Shown in pieces: positions 12,659 to 23,642 of a DNA stretch of 64,000 bases. Every line of letters begins with the position of its first letter. Position 1 is the first letter of the stretch. Under the pieces are notes generated by a model. That model searched no databases and was not told the origin of the DNA. It was given only the letters and a program-made list of their open reading frames with translations. The stretch comes from Sorghum bicolor (Eukaryota > Streptophyta > Magnoliopsida > Poales > Poaceae). Position numbers and translations under genes: made by a program. The stretch covers positions 5,882,501-5,946,500 of the forward strand of contig NC_012870.2 in the NCBI RefSeq assembly GCF_000003195.3, in the 5' to 3' direction.

Positions 12659-12900
12659 GGCTTTGTTTAGATCCAAAAGTTTTTAGATTTTTGACACTGT
12701 AGCACTTTTGTTTTTATTTTAAAAAACATTGTCCAATTATAGATCAATTAGGCTTAAAAGATTCGTCTTGCGATTTACAAGCAAACTGTACAATTAGTTT
12801 TTGTTTTCATGTATATTTAAGGCTCTATGCATGTGTCGTAAGATTCGATGTAACGAGAAATTTTAATTTTTTTTTGTTTTTGGGTGAACTAAACAAGCCC
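12659..12900 (+). mobile_element. Tourist-like MITE, GGCCTTGTTTAG family (copy 1)
   Basis: A 242-bp element with ends resembling GGCTTTGTTTAG and CTAAACAAGCCC, flanked by TAA on both sides (12656-12658 and 12901-12903). The 3-bp TNA target duplication fits PIF/Harbinger-derived Tourist elements. The internal core AAAAGATTCGTCTTGCGATT recurs in all other copies in this window. Confidence 0.82.
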
Positions 12901-12985
12901 TAAACACAGTAGAGAATCCCCTCCTGTTTGCCTAAAAAAGGCATCTAGATGGACTTAACATCGCTCAACCTGTTTTTGTCTCTTA

Positions 12986-13332
12986 GGCCCTATTTAGATG
13001 GTGGAGGAAAAATTTTTGGGTGTCACATCGGATATGTCGGAAGTATGTCGGGAAGGTTTTTTAGAAACTAATAAAAAAACAAATTACATAGCTCGTCAGG
13101 AAACTGCAAGACAAATCTATTAAGTATAATTAATCTATCATTAGCATATGTGGGTTACTGTAGCATTTAAGGCTAATCATAGAGTAATTAGGTTTAAAAA
13201 ATTCGTCTCGCGATTTTCAACCAAACTGTGTAATTAGTTTATTTTTTTTATCTATATTTAATGTTCCATGTATTTGTCCAAAGATTCGATGGGATGGATG
13301 AAAATTTTTTGAGGGAGTAACTAAACAGGGCC
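12986..13332 (+). mobile_element. Tourist-like MITE, longer relative (copy 2)
   Basis: A 347-bp element beginning GGCCCTATTTAG and ending CTAAACAGGGCC, flanked by TTA (12983-12985 and 13333-13335). It carries the same core (ATTCGTCTCGCGATTTTC) but is about 100 bp longer than the other copies, so it probably belongs to a sister subfamily. Confidence 0.82.
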
Positions 13333-13335
13333 TTA

Positions 13336-15018
13336 ACAAAAATACACATTCTTGCTTCTCAAAAGTCAAATCCTAAATCACCTGATTGTTTCAGTTTTTA
13401 GCTTTTAACCAGAAACCAAAAGCAGGAGCCTTTCAACTTACCCTTGGTAACAATGTTATTTTCCATTCGGAGGTTACATGATGAACACGTCCTGGGTCGA
13501 TCGCTGACGATAACAGTATTGTCTCAGTATTTTGCGCCAAGAGCAACATTTGTTGCATTGCACAACGCCGACAGTCCACAGCCGTGCGCAGACACGCGAT
13601 CACCGAAAAGCCCCAGCCTTTTGCCCTTTCCCGCTGGCCACTTTTCCCCCTGCACCAGCACTGCACGGCTACGCAGCACACGACCTGCCTGACCTACCCT
13701 GGCCACACCACGCCTCCCCAAGTCCCCAAGTCCGCGGCCGCCGGAGCAGCAAAGCACCGGACCGAGCCGAACCTAGCCGCACGCCTCGCGCAACAAGGGC
13801 TCGGCGCCACGGAGAAGGAGAAATTCCCCGTGGACAAGCGCGCACCTCCCGGCAGCAGCGGACAAGTGCTCGCGTCGCGCCTCCGCCCCGTCGTCGCCTC
13901 GCCTGCCCTGCTTTTGATGGGTGGGGCGGAACCGCGGAAGAGGGCGAGGACGCGCGGGCGCGGACGAGCGAAACGGGACAGGAGCAGCCAGCCATGCACG
14001 GCCGGCCGGCCGCCTTTACCCTCCCCTCCCTCCCGCTTTCGACGCTTTTGAGGCCGAGCCCCATCTTTTCTTCGCATTCTTTTGGGGCCCCTGCTTCGTT
14101 CGCTGCTTGTGTTGTGTCATTGTGTGTGACCCTAAACAAAGCCTACTAAACGCACACAAACGGAGCCTTGTCTTTAACGACTGTTTGTCTTTGGGTAGGG
14201 TCTAGTGATTTACTGGTAACATTTTTCTGTGTTTCGTGCTAGTGATCCATTTGGTGGTACAAGTGTTACTGTGGCAAGAGACTACTTCAACATGGAGTCA
14301 CTTTAGGAGCCAAATGGCATATGTTGCTCTGGTTTTCCTCTGAAGTAGGGATTTTGCAGTACTATACTTTCTGTTTGCATTGCAATACAGTAGGACTACT
14401 ATATACAGTATACTTTTCTAGCGTTTGTTTAGAACGCAGGCATTCCACTGAATTCCTGCATTAGGAAACTGCACTTTCTTTACTGAAAATATTAAAAGGC
14501 CAGGTTCAGTTCATCAGTTGTCTCATGCACATCCACAGTTGAGACAACTGATCATCCTGCAAATTCCAGCTGGAACCACTCATCAGTCTTCATCTTTTAT
14601 CAAGAATGTAGTTTTGAATCTTGTGATGCCTCATTAAGTGTCTTGTATGCTCAGGAAACCAAACTATTAGTTATGAAAGCAGCAAAGGACATTCTGCTTA
14701 TCTTCATAAAAAAAAACTCATCTGCGTGTGGGGAGAGGGAGACAGTGCAGTGTACAGAGGTTTGGAGCGCTCGTGTCAGGTAGATCTAGAAACCTGCCTG
14801 CACCATTAACAACTCCAAAGTACACTGTCCACTGCCACCAGCATCAACCACCAAGATTAAGCAACCTCACACAGTGTCTCAAAACGGAATAATATCCTAA
14901 TCCTTTTGGCCTATTTGTCATCGTTTGGTGTGCACATCAGCCACCACTCACTCACCAACTGCTTACTGGTATGCTGAAAATCTCTTGCACAAGTTTGGTA
15001 GGGAACGTGATAGTTTTA
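13336..15018. other. Intergenic; GC-rich island without a supportable gene
   Basis: From 13560 to 14150 the DNA is very GC-rich and opens frames of up to about 200 codons on both strands. These frames overlap one another, are Arg/Pro/Ala low-complexity, and show no domain. I treat them as composition artefacts. From 14150 to 15018 the DNA is AT-rich with nothing recognisable. Confidence 0.45.
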
Positions 15019-15251
15019 GGCCTTGTTTAGTTGACTGGATAAAAATTTTCTGGGTACTATATATCACTTTTGTTTGTATTTGGCAATTATTGTTTTAACA
15101 TATACTAACTAGACTCAAAAGATTCGTCTCGCAAATTACAGACAAACTGTGTAATTAGTTATTTTTTATTTATATTTAATGCTACATACATGGCTGCAAA
15201 ATTCGATGTGACGAAAAACCTTTAAAAGTTTTTGGATTTTGGAACCAGGCC
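15019..15251 (+). mobile_element. Tourist-like MITE, GGCCTTGTTTAG family (copy 3)
   Basis: A 233-bp element starting GGCCTTGTTTAGTT and ending at AGGCC, flanked by TTA (15016-15018 and 15252-15254). The core AAAAGATTCGTCTCGCAAAT and the ATATTTAATGCTACAT block match the other copies. It lies about 0.45 kb upstream of the TATA box of the MIP1-like gene. Confidence 0.85.
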
Positions 15252-15700
15252 TTAATAAGCTTTTTTTGATGTTTTGTCAGTTTGGTAACACAAGGTTTGG
15301 CTCCATTAGGAGTTGGAGGGATTAGGCTTGTACTAATATACTCCCAAAATCTCACTCCAACCACATGTCTGATGTCTCCATGTCTCATGGCCCCAAAACT
15401 GTTACTGTATCAGGGTTTGGGGGTAGAAAAGCCTGATTAGGGCACAAATTACCAGGTTGGTTGAAAAGGTTTCCCTTTACCAGGTTTCTCTGCCTGCAAA
15501 AACATAGAAAACCCGGAGGAGGAGCGAGGTTTTTCCTGGCTGGGCATGCGAAAAAGGTGCAGCGGTTAACCTATTCTCCATCACAGCAAGGAACCCCAGG
15601 AGAGGGAAAAAGTTGCGTGTGGCGTTTTCACGAGGAGATGTCACAGTCAACGGCCTTTTTGCAGGCTCGCCACTAGCGTGTCATTGGTGCTGCTTGTGTG

Positions 15701-15710
15701 TATATATACA
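15701..15710 (+). promoter_or_regulatory. Probable TATA box of the MIP1/DUF547 gene
   Basis: TATATATACA lies about 470 bp upstream of the start codon at 16173. A transcription start about 30 bases downstream would give a 5' leader containing a short intron: donor CT|GTAAGC at 16030 and acceptor TTTCAG ending at 16141. The positions are read directly; the function is inferred. Confidence 0.5.
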
Positions 15711-16172
15711 CATACACACGCAGTGGGAGTGGATACAGAGCAGTTGGATCGAAGAGAAAGGGCTTTGCTTTCCGTTTTCCTCTCCAAATGGCTCATTAGC
15801 TCTTGACCGGAAGAGTGAAGGGTGGTGGTGTGGTGCGGGTAGGGGTAGATGGTTGCCACTCGTTGGTGTGGACAGTGCTGGGTTCCTTGGAGCTTAGCGT
15901 GAACTTCAGAAGACGCCATTTCCTTGGTCTTGGATCGTCCGGACTCCGGAGCTCTCACTCGTGCTCGGCTTCTTCCTCCCTGCTACTGAGTTCCGGGCGC
16001 TGGCCACTAGGCAACAGCAACTGATCTCTGTAAGCTCCGTTCTGCTCCTGTTTCTGTTCTTCGTCTTCGTCTCCGTTGCTGTTTGCCTGGTGTCTTGCTG
16101 GGCTTGCTGCTTAGACTGGTTTGCATTTTTTTTTATTTCAGTTCTTGATTGGTTCTTAAGCTCTGCCACGGC

Positions 16173-19100
16173 ATGGAGGTGGAGGCTCTGGAGAAGAAGG
16201 GGCACACAGCTTTTGCCAAGGCGATGAAATCTTTCAGTTCTTCAGAAAGGTACAAGCGATCCAAGAGGTTGGTGTCTGCGGGCTTCTGCATAGTTTTTTG
16301 TTCAGATGGCAACAATGCTCAAAATGTGATTAAGCGGTTTTTGAATGGCAGCTATTTTGAGGATATGTATGCTACAGATGCTTTGCGTTCTTCAGACAAA
16401 ACAATTGTTCTACCTATGCCGGTAAATATCACCCTCCTGGTGTGGACAGTGCTCTTCAATAAATGCAGGTTCTCACTTCTCACTACATAGTTCCTGTAGT
16501 TTTGAGTAATTTGTGTTTAATCTTTTCTCCCCAGCAAGTTGTAAAAGCTAAGGTGAAAAGTGATATCAGTAAGGAAGCTCAACCTGGGAGGGGAGCACAA
16601 AGCACCTTGAGAAAGGAGGTAGGTGTAGTCTGATTTCTTTCAGATTGTTTTTTACTGAAGATAAGAACTTGCATTTCCATTCCATCCATCTGTGTGGGCT
16701 TCTGAAGTGGAACAATTGTTGTGGCCCTTTTTGGCTGCACTGCCAATAGCAATAAAACAATCTATTTTGGACGAAAAGCAGCAGCACTGCTCAATCATAG
16801 AAGAGGAGAAGCAAGATAATTTTTTAATCAAAACGATTTTGACAGCATTTGTACTTCACCAAATGCCACAGCATATTTGTTCCCCGACTATTCTCACAAA
16901 AATCTTTTTTCTTAGCCTGCTGCTGCTTCTCTCGTTTTTAGACTCATGAAATCACCTGATGCAGATTCTTCAGCTTGAGAAGCACCTAAAGGATCAACAG
17001 GTTGTGCGTGGTGCACTGGAAAAAGCTTTAGGGCCTAACGCTGCTCAAGTCAACTTGTCACCAGAGAATCCAATGCCAAAGGTAACTATTTTTAGCCCAA
17101 GAACTATTGTTAGTCTGCTATTGTCCCAACTTTTCATCACTCATCAGGTTTACCACATTGATATTTTTCAGGCAGCTAATGAATTGATACGGGAGATTGC
17201 CACATTGGAGCTAGAGGTGAAGAATATGGAGCAGTATCTCCTGACACTGTACCGGAAAGCATTTGAGCAGCAAGCGCCTGCATTTTCTCCCCCTGATGCT
17301 GCTCCTGCATTTTCTCCACCTGATCGACGGGAAGCTTCGAAGATGTCAGTGAGCTCACGTTCCGGGCAGCTCCGGGAAACGCCCGTGGCAATGAAGTCTT
17401 GCAAGAGCAGAGGGGATGCAGCGCTCCGGTCAAGTTACCCGCCGGTGCATAAGAAATTGAATGATCCATTGGCAGATTGCTGCACATCCGCTCGCTCTGA
17501 TAGAGCGATTGATTCAGATGTCCTCCGCTGCCAGTCTGCGTTGTCATACCGTGGAGTTTTTTCGTCTAGGATATTGCCTTCAGAGGATGATAGTCTTGCA
17601 AGGGCTCTTCGCTCGTGCCATTCACAGCCTTTCTCATTCGTAGAGGTAATGATTTGCTCCTTGATGAAATAATGACATTACGACATTGTTACATGTTAGT
17701 TATCGTTTTTTAAAACTAGTTCATCGTCTCCACACGCATGATGTAGATTTTTCATAAAATAATCGCCTAAGTTTGAGTTGTAGAGGACTTGAACCTGAGT
17801 GGTCAGGTGCATGACCACCTCTTACCCAACCAATTCTGCTAGGCTTACTTCCTAATTTATGAGAAACTTGATGCAATGTGCTTTTGAGATTATGAGAAAA
17901 TTGACTGAAAGCCATGGCTCAAGACCTCAAGTAGTTACTATCTGAAGCTGTATAGGATTTTAAGCTCCTTGTTATGTTTTGAGCAGGAAGGAGAGACTGG
18001 TGCATCAGGAATGATAAGCTTAGCAGAGTATCTAGGAACTAATGTAGCTGACCACATCCCTGAAACTCCCAACAACCTGTCAGAGGAGATGGTGAGATGC
18101 ATGGCGGGGATATACTGCAGACTTGCAGATCCTCCCTTGGTTCACCATGGCTCGTCGTCTTCGCCATCGTCGTCGTTCTCCTCAACTAGTGCAATCTCTC
18201 CACAGTATGTGGGGGACATGTGGAGTCCCCATTACAGGAGAGAAACAACTCTGGACTCCCGTTTGATAAACCCATTCCATGTGGAGGGTTTGAAGGAGTT
18301 CAGTGGACCTTACAACACAATGGTTGAAGTTCCTATGATTAGCCATGACAGTCGGAGGCTGAAAGAAGCTGAGGACCTGCTCCAGACTTACAAGTGAGTT
18401 ATATTTCTGCTCTTAGGTCGATGGAATTGTTCAATTTGTCAGTTAAATTTTTGATACACCATTCTCAACTGTTTTCGATATTTGAGGTTGATTTTGTATC
18501 GGTTGGAAGCCGTTGATCTGAGGAGAATGACAAATGAAGAAAAGATAGCATTCTGGGTCAACATACACAATGCTTTGCTGATGCATGTAATACTCTATTG
18601 ATGCAGTTTGCCAAATTTTCTTAGCACTTTATTTGCTTTGTTCTTGATGGTCTCATTGTAATACTTTCACAGGCTTATCTGAAGAATGGCGTCCCACAGA
18701 ACAATCTAAAGAAAACATCCCTACTTGTTAAGGTAAAGTGAAAATGCTTCCTCTGAAGAATCAGAGGGAGGGTCCTGCAACCCAAAGCACATACCAAATT
18801 TCTTTCTCCTTTTGTGTGACACATGTTTCAACCACAGGCTGCCTGCAAAATAGCTGGACGTAACATCAACGCTGCCGTTATCCAGAGCATTGTTCTTGGA
18901 TGTAACACACATTGCCCCGGACAGGTATAGCAAGGATGCATGATTAGGTCCAAACCCGGCTAAAAGCACGATGTTCCTACTGTACTGATTATATGCCTTC
19001 ACACACAGGCATGCTAATTTCAGCTTTGGTCCTTTTAATGCAGTGGCTACGGACGCTGCTTTACCCAAGGATCAAAAGCAAAGTGAGCAAAGCAGGGCAT

Positions 19101-19964
19101 GAGTGGCGAGCCTTTGCCGTTGCACAATCAGAGCCTCTTTTACGCTTTGCGCTTTGTTCCGGCAGCCATTCTGATCCTGCGGTAAGCAACAAGTTCTGCA
19201 AACTTGGTGTCGTTGTACCTGAATACCTTCTTAAACAAACTTAGAGATCTATGCTTACTTTTTCACAAGTCAATATGGACTCAGTGTGAGTAGTACCATA
19301 CGTGTTTCATTTCTTGGCAAGCCTTTTAAGCACAAATCTGGCATGAAAAGCTGCACATTTCCTATCCTACCAATCTATCATGTCAGTGTCACATTAGCAA
19401 GAGAAACAGGTTTACGAATGAATCATGAGCCGCCAGCTTTTGGGTGATTGGGAACGTTGTTAGGAATCTTTCATCTGCCATCATGTTAGGAATCTCGCAC
19501 TGTTGCATCAAAGCACACTGCTGCTAGTACTACCATAATTACTGGATGTGCCAAGCCGACCCCTCTTTTCTGAATTCTGAACACAGCATCATCATCATCT
19601 CACTTTGCTTCGCTTTGCTTTGGTTGCATTGCATTGCATGCAGGTGAGGGTGTACACTCCGAAGCGGCTGTTCCACCAGCTGGAGGCGGCCAAGGAGGAG
19701 TTCATCCGGGCGACGGCCGGCGTGTGGAAGGAGCAGAAGCTGCTGCTCCCCAAGCTCGTGGAGGCATACGCCAAGGACGTGAAGCTCTCGCCGCAGGGCC
19801 TCGTGGACATGGTCCAGCGCTACCTCCCGGAGAGCATGAGGATGGCCGTGCAGCGGTGCCAGCAGGGCGGCAGGTCGTCGGGCAAGGTCGTGGAGTGGGT
19901 GCCCTACAACCCGGCCTTCCGCTACCTGCTCGCTAGGGACCTCGCGTTCCCTCACCTCAGCTGA
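16173..19964 (+). CDS. MIP1 leucine-zipper and DUF547 domain protein, ten exons
   Basis: A plant protein with an N-terminal 'ternary complex factor MIP1' leucine zipper and a C-terminal DUF547 domain. The family's biochemical function is unknown; some members interact with MADS-box factors. Exons: 16173-16421, 16535-16618, 16965-17081, 17172-17645, 17987-18393, 18487-18586, 18673-18732, 18838-18924, 19044-19181 and 19644-19964. All junctions are GT-AG with consistent phase, giving 678 residues. The coiled coil spans about residues 112-190 (ILQLEKHLKDQQ, then ELIREIATLELEVKNMEQYL, broken by an intron). A Ser/Arg-rich disordered stretch and a duplicated AFSPPD motif follow. DUF547 runs from about 445 (RRMTNEEKIAFWVNIHNALL) to about 580 (LCSGSHSDPAVRVYTP). 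The ATG opens MEVEALEKK. Exon 1 has no internal splice: the only candidate introns inside it would be 39-56 bases, too short for plants. The first 110 residues are the least certain part. Confidence 0.9.
17690..17930 (-). repeat. Possible tRNA-derived SINE fragment in intron 4 of the MIP1-like gene
   Basis: On the minus strand, 17780-17850 reads like a tRNA-related promoter region: a GGTTCAAGTCC-like B-box preceded by sequence resembling a D-arm. Similar 'gaacctgagtggtcaggtgc' wording is common in grass repeats. No complete tRNA cloverleaf can be drawn, so I call it a repeat fragment only. Confidence 0.3.
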
Positions 19965-20015
19965 CCCTGACTGTAGGTCGCGCTAAGCATCCCTGGGCTG
20001 CTGGGCATGGAGTAG

Positions 20016-20198
20016 TAGCTAGTAGGTGTTAGTAGTATATGCGTGTCATAGGGCTAGAAGTAGAGAAGGGATCATGTGCAGTTTTTGTGTGGTGATTATC
20101 AACTGCGTAGCTTGTAAAGATGCTTTTGTAGATGATGAACAGAAGAAACAGGGGAGAAGAAATGAGAAGCACGTTTGACCATTGACTCTTTGTGATAC
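20016..20198 (+). other. 3' UTR segment of the MIP1-like gene (source copy of a duplication)
   Basis: This stretch begins 52 bases after the stop codon and includes GGATCATGTGCAGTTTTT and AAAGATGCTTTTGTAGATGA. It is matched by a second copy at 20976-21170, a constant 960 bases downstream at its start. It is most probably transcribed 3' UTR. Confidence 0.8.
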
Positions 20199-20344
20199 TT
20201 CGTTCTCATGGTCACTGTTTGACGTTGGATTAGGATCCAAATCAAACACTAGCGAGGGCTAGCTTGTTTTAGGTTGCACACAACCTGAAACACGCAACAA
20301 ATAACTCTAAGAACAACTAAATCGAATGGTTAGGCTGATCTAAT

Positions 20345-20840
20345 CAGAGAGACACACTTAGTGCTTGTTTGGCGCAACTCAATTTCATTAGTGAAGATGT
20401 TTTTTTAGAAAATACCTTCATGAGCAACTTTATAGGTGAAGCTGAGCTATTTTGGAAAAAGTGTTTGGTAAAATAGTTTCACCAACTGCTTTATGCATAG
20501 ATGAGAGAGAGAAATGGGGGACAGAGATGCAATAAGCTCTTTTTTTCAGCTTCATCCCAACTCATGTCTTTGTGAGAGGAGAAGAAAAACAGCTTCACGC
20601 ATAAAACTGTTTTAGAAATAAGTGTTTGGCAAAAAAAAAAAAACAGCCCACAACAGCTTATGAAGCTGTTGTGAACTGTACCGAACAGGAAAACTGTTTT
20701 AGAAATAAGTGTTTGGCAAAAAAAACAGTCCACAACAACTCATGAAGCTGTTGTCAACTGTAACGAACAGAAAAACTGTTTTAGAAATAAGTGTTTGGCA
20801 AAAAGAAAAAAACAGCCCACAACAGCTCATGAAGCAGTAA
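20345..20840. repeat. MITE-like sequence with a tandem array of about 82-87 bp
   Basis: A GTGCTTGTTTGGCGC start near 20362 looks like a transposon terminus. From 20603, nearly three tandem copies follow, starting at 20603, 20690 and 20772. Each begins AAAACTGTTTTAGAAATAAG, and each contains an A-run, a CCACAACAGCT motif and, in the first two copies, a GAACAG end. Copy 1 holds a perfect hairpin (CACAACAGCT / AGCTGTTGTG at 20649-20673). No protein is encoded. Confidence 0.7.
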
Positions 20841-20975
20841 GACCGTCTAAAGCACTGAAAAATCTCGTGGAGAGATGCAACGAATACCAAGCGGTTGGAA
20901 AAAAAAGTAAAACTATGTGTTTTTTAACGATTGAGTGTTGGATCCTTCTGTCGGCCGAGGGCGCACGAACTCCAT

Positions 20976-21170
20976 TAGCTAGTAGGTTTTAGTAGTATAT
21001 GCATGTGTCGCAGTGTTAGGAGTAAAGAAAGGATCATGTGCAGTTTTTGAGTGGTGATTATCAATGGTGTGGCGTGTAAAGATGCTTTTGTAGATGATAA
21101 ACAGGAAACAATGGAAGAAATGAGAGATAAGCATGTTTGAAAATTGACTTTGACAATCTATTTGTGATGC
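20976..21170 (+). repeat. Displaced second copy of the MIP1-like 3' UTR
   Basis: Matches 20016-20198 over its length with scattered substitutions and small indels. Shared blocks include TAGCTAGTAGG, TTAGTAGTATATGC, GGATCATGTGCAGTTTTT and TGTAAAGATGCTTTTGTAGATGA. The roughly 780 bases between the copies consist largely of transposon-like repeats. No duplicate of the coding exons accompanies it. Confidence 0.85.
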
Positions 21171-21229
21171 ATGCCGCCCCACCGTCACCTTTGTTCTCTT
21201 GCTCATGTAGTCATGTCGTCGTATGCGTG

Positions 21230-21355
21230 TTTTTATAGGAGTGAGTGTACGTTTGTGTATATAAGCGTCTGCGTCTATAACTGGATTTGTAAAAAAAAAA
21301 GTACGCTTGTGTACATAAACGTCTGCGTCTGTAACTGGATTTTTTTTTTAAAAAA
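21230..21355 (+). repeat. Tandem pair of retroposon-like 3' ends with poly(A)
   Basis: The motif GTACG(T/C)TTGTGTA(T/C)ATAA(G/A)CGTCTGCGTCT(A/G)TAACTGGATTT occurs twice, at about 21247 and 21301. The first copy is followed by an A-run and the second by a T-run then an A-run. Such GTGTATATAAGCG...A(n) tails are typical of grass LINE/SINE 3' ends. No coding capacity remains. Confidence 0.5.
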
Positions 21356-22150
21356 AAGATAATGAACGTTATGGTAGGCTACACTGAAGGACACTGTGGG
21401 GGCGCTAAAAAGGGAAAAGATTGATGGCGTACTCGTAGCAGTTTCATTCTTTTTTTCATTCAAAAGGATGAACCCTCATATGGGCCAGTTTTATCTGACA
21501 GGGCCGAGCTTTAGATTGGCCGTTGGAAGTGAGAGTCGGAGGGCCCATAACCGACCGGATTGAGGCCCAACGTAGACACGGAGTTTGGGCGCCAGTGGGC
21601 TCATGAAGTCGGACTCGGGAGAAACACTCAGCGGCCTGGTAGACTTGAACGTACCAGCTCCAATTCCCGAGTTGGTGACACGTATAGCAAGTAGTGAGCT
21701 TATTCAAAAAAAGAAAAAGAAAAAAAAGGTGAGCAGTTGCCACTAATCAGTATGATCATATGATGTGCTAGACTGCTAGTCAAAGCATTTCCCCTCAAAA
21801 TATTGTTGGTGCATGGAACAACATATTTATTGTAGAGGGGCCTCAAGAAATTTGCTGGCAACATCGTCGTATTCTAATGATGCTCTGCTGCATATCATGT
21901 CATTTCATAGTGATAACATTCATTAGAAATATGTTGTTTTTTCCCCAAAAGGTAAATGGTAATGAGTTAGTCAAGTGATTTGGAGCCTCTCGATACTTTA
22001 TTTCTGCAGCTACCACATCTATGAGCAATTCTATCCTTGAGAGATTCTTCTCCATCTCACAATTCTTATTCTAACAAAGCTTTTTCCAGACTTAGATTTC
22101 TGTAGTTACCACATAGTATTAAGCATAGTTACCCAACAATAAATCTCGTT
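21356..22150. other. Intergenic, nothing recognised
   Basis: About 800 bp of mixed composition. A GC-rich stretch at 21480-21680 rich in GGCCCA/GGGCC words may be a repeat fragment, but I cannot name it. No open frame looks real. Confidence 0.35.
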
Positions 22151-22152
22151 TA

Positions 22153-22283
22153 GGGTTCGTTTGGCTACACTTCAATCCACCCCAATTCACGTGGGTTAGG
22201 AGAGATTTTAAAGGCTTATTTGGATGCATTTGTATTCATTTCGAATTGAGATGGATAATAGTGTATGTAGCCAAACAAGTTCT
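22153..22283. mobile_element. Small TIR element (MITE-like)
   Basis: The left end GTTCGTTTGGCTACACT is the imperfect reverse complement of the right end AGTGTATGTAGCCAAACAAGTT. The element is about 130 bp. The target duplication is unclear, so the exact borders are approximate. Confidence 0.5.
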
Positions 22284-22759
22284 AGGGTGAAAAATGATAC
22301 ATGAGGATTAAGGTGGATTGGAATACAATGAAACAATTCTTTATTTTTTGGCCGGGATTATGAGTAGATCTCATTGCCTATTTGCCAAACCCTAGAAGTG
22401 TGAAGGACATGTGACGACGATGCGGTGAGCGGTGAATATAACCTGAGGCTCCCCTGAATGCAACATTAGGCTGAGAGAGGCCCTCGAGCCCCGGCCCTTA
22501 ATTACCTCCATCTGAACAATGGATCATGTTAGATCCACACCATGGGATCATCTTAGATCTGCCACTGACGGTGAAGGATGGTCAGCTAGCAAGGTTCAGG
22601 CAAGGGCGTAGGAGCAATGGTTAGCTTGGAAACGTTTATATTTATGAGATACACGTGAAGCTATTAAGTTTGGTCCCCCCCCCCCTTAGGCCTTGTTAAA
22701 ATCAGATTGATTGAAGGGGTTGGAGGGGATAAGGAGGATTTTGATCTACAGAGGATTTA

Positions 22760-22956
22760 GGCGGTGTTTGGGACTGCTCTGCTTCACGTTTTTCAACTCC
22801 GCTCCACGTTTTTTAGCCAAACGGTTTCAGCTCCACGCACTCAGTTCGAGGAAAAAGAGTGGAGTTGTGAGATCACCTAAAGAGGTACTCCACAAACTCC
22901 AGTTTTTTATGGAGCTGCTCCATGGTGGAGTTTGTGGAGCAGTCCCAAACACCCCC
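22760..22956. mobile_element. Tourist-like MITE with near-perfect 20-bp TIRs
   Basis: A 197-bp element starting GGCGGTGTTTGGGACTGCTC and ending GAGCAGTCCCAAACACCCCC; the ends match as inverted repeats at 19 of 20 positions. TTA flanks it on both sides (22757-22759 and 22957-22959). The interior is rich in CTCCAC and GTGGAG words. The high TIR identity suggests a fairly recent insertion, and it is not the same family as the GGCCTTGTTTAG elements. Confidence 0.85.
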
Positions 22957-23642
22957 TTAGTCCCTCTCCATTCCCTTGATTTAACATGCCCCAATCAGTA
23001 CAATTCCCATGGGGGGTGGGTCTATCAAAGGAGTTCTCTCAAGGATGGCGGGATGGGTGCCATGATGAGATGGCATGGATTAATTAGCTCGGGGGATTGA
23101 GAAAGGAGCTAGCTAATTGTAGAAGAAGCACGGCAACCGTTGAGTTCTCATCTATCAGCTGAAAAATTGGGTACCTGGGCTTGAATCACGTCATACGGTA
23201 AGTTACTTTCTCATCAAGAGGATGAAAAGGGGTTCTCAACTTCTTTTCACCGGTCACAAGTCACAACGAGAGATTTCATTTTTCACAAACAACGAGAGAT
23301 TTATTCCATGATGATTGATGATCCACGACACAGAGCCTGAACACGAGCACTAATAAAAGCTTGAGTTCCAAACTGTGACTGGGCACACCGTACGGAGATT
23401 CCGTGTATTTACACTTGCATCTAAAACCTACACGTAACGTACACTCTCTGTTGCCTGCCGCGTAAACCAACGGCGCCAAAAAAACACTACTCACATTTCT
23501 CATTTCTGAGCTCTGCGTCGCGTCTAGAACACTTCCCTGCTCCATCGATCTCCGGCGCGCGCGGCCGGGGTCCGACCAAGCGCCGGCGAGCGACTCGTCA
23601 CCACCAGAGAGACACATATGCCGGGTGGAGTGGAGGCTTGGT

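Noticed and set aside
13532..14149. Frames of 127-205 codons in a GC-rich island
   Set aside because: They overlap on both strands, have Arg/Pro/Ala composition, no domain, and no splice partners. GC content alone explains them.
16250..16305. A possible 39-56-base intron in exon 1 of the MIP1-like gene (donors at GAAAG|GTAC or AAGAG|GTTG)
   Set aside because: Plant introns are rarely that short, and the frame reads through without a stop. I kept the exon continuous but note the uncertainty.
17690..17930. Possible tRNA gene
   Set aside because: Only a B-box-like phrase is present. No acceptor stem or cloverleaf can be formed, so it is a repeat fragment at most.
20603..20840. Regular repeats considered as a CRISPR array
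   Set aside because: The units are contiguous with no unique spacers, and this is plant nuclear DNA.
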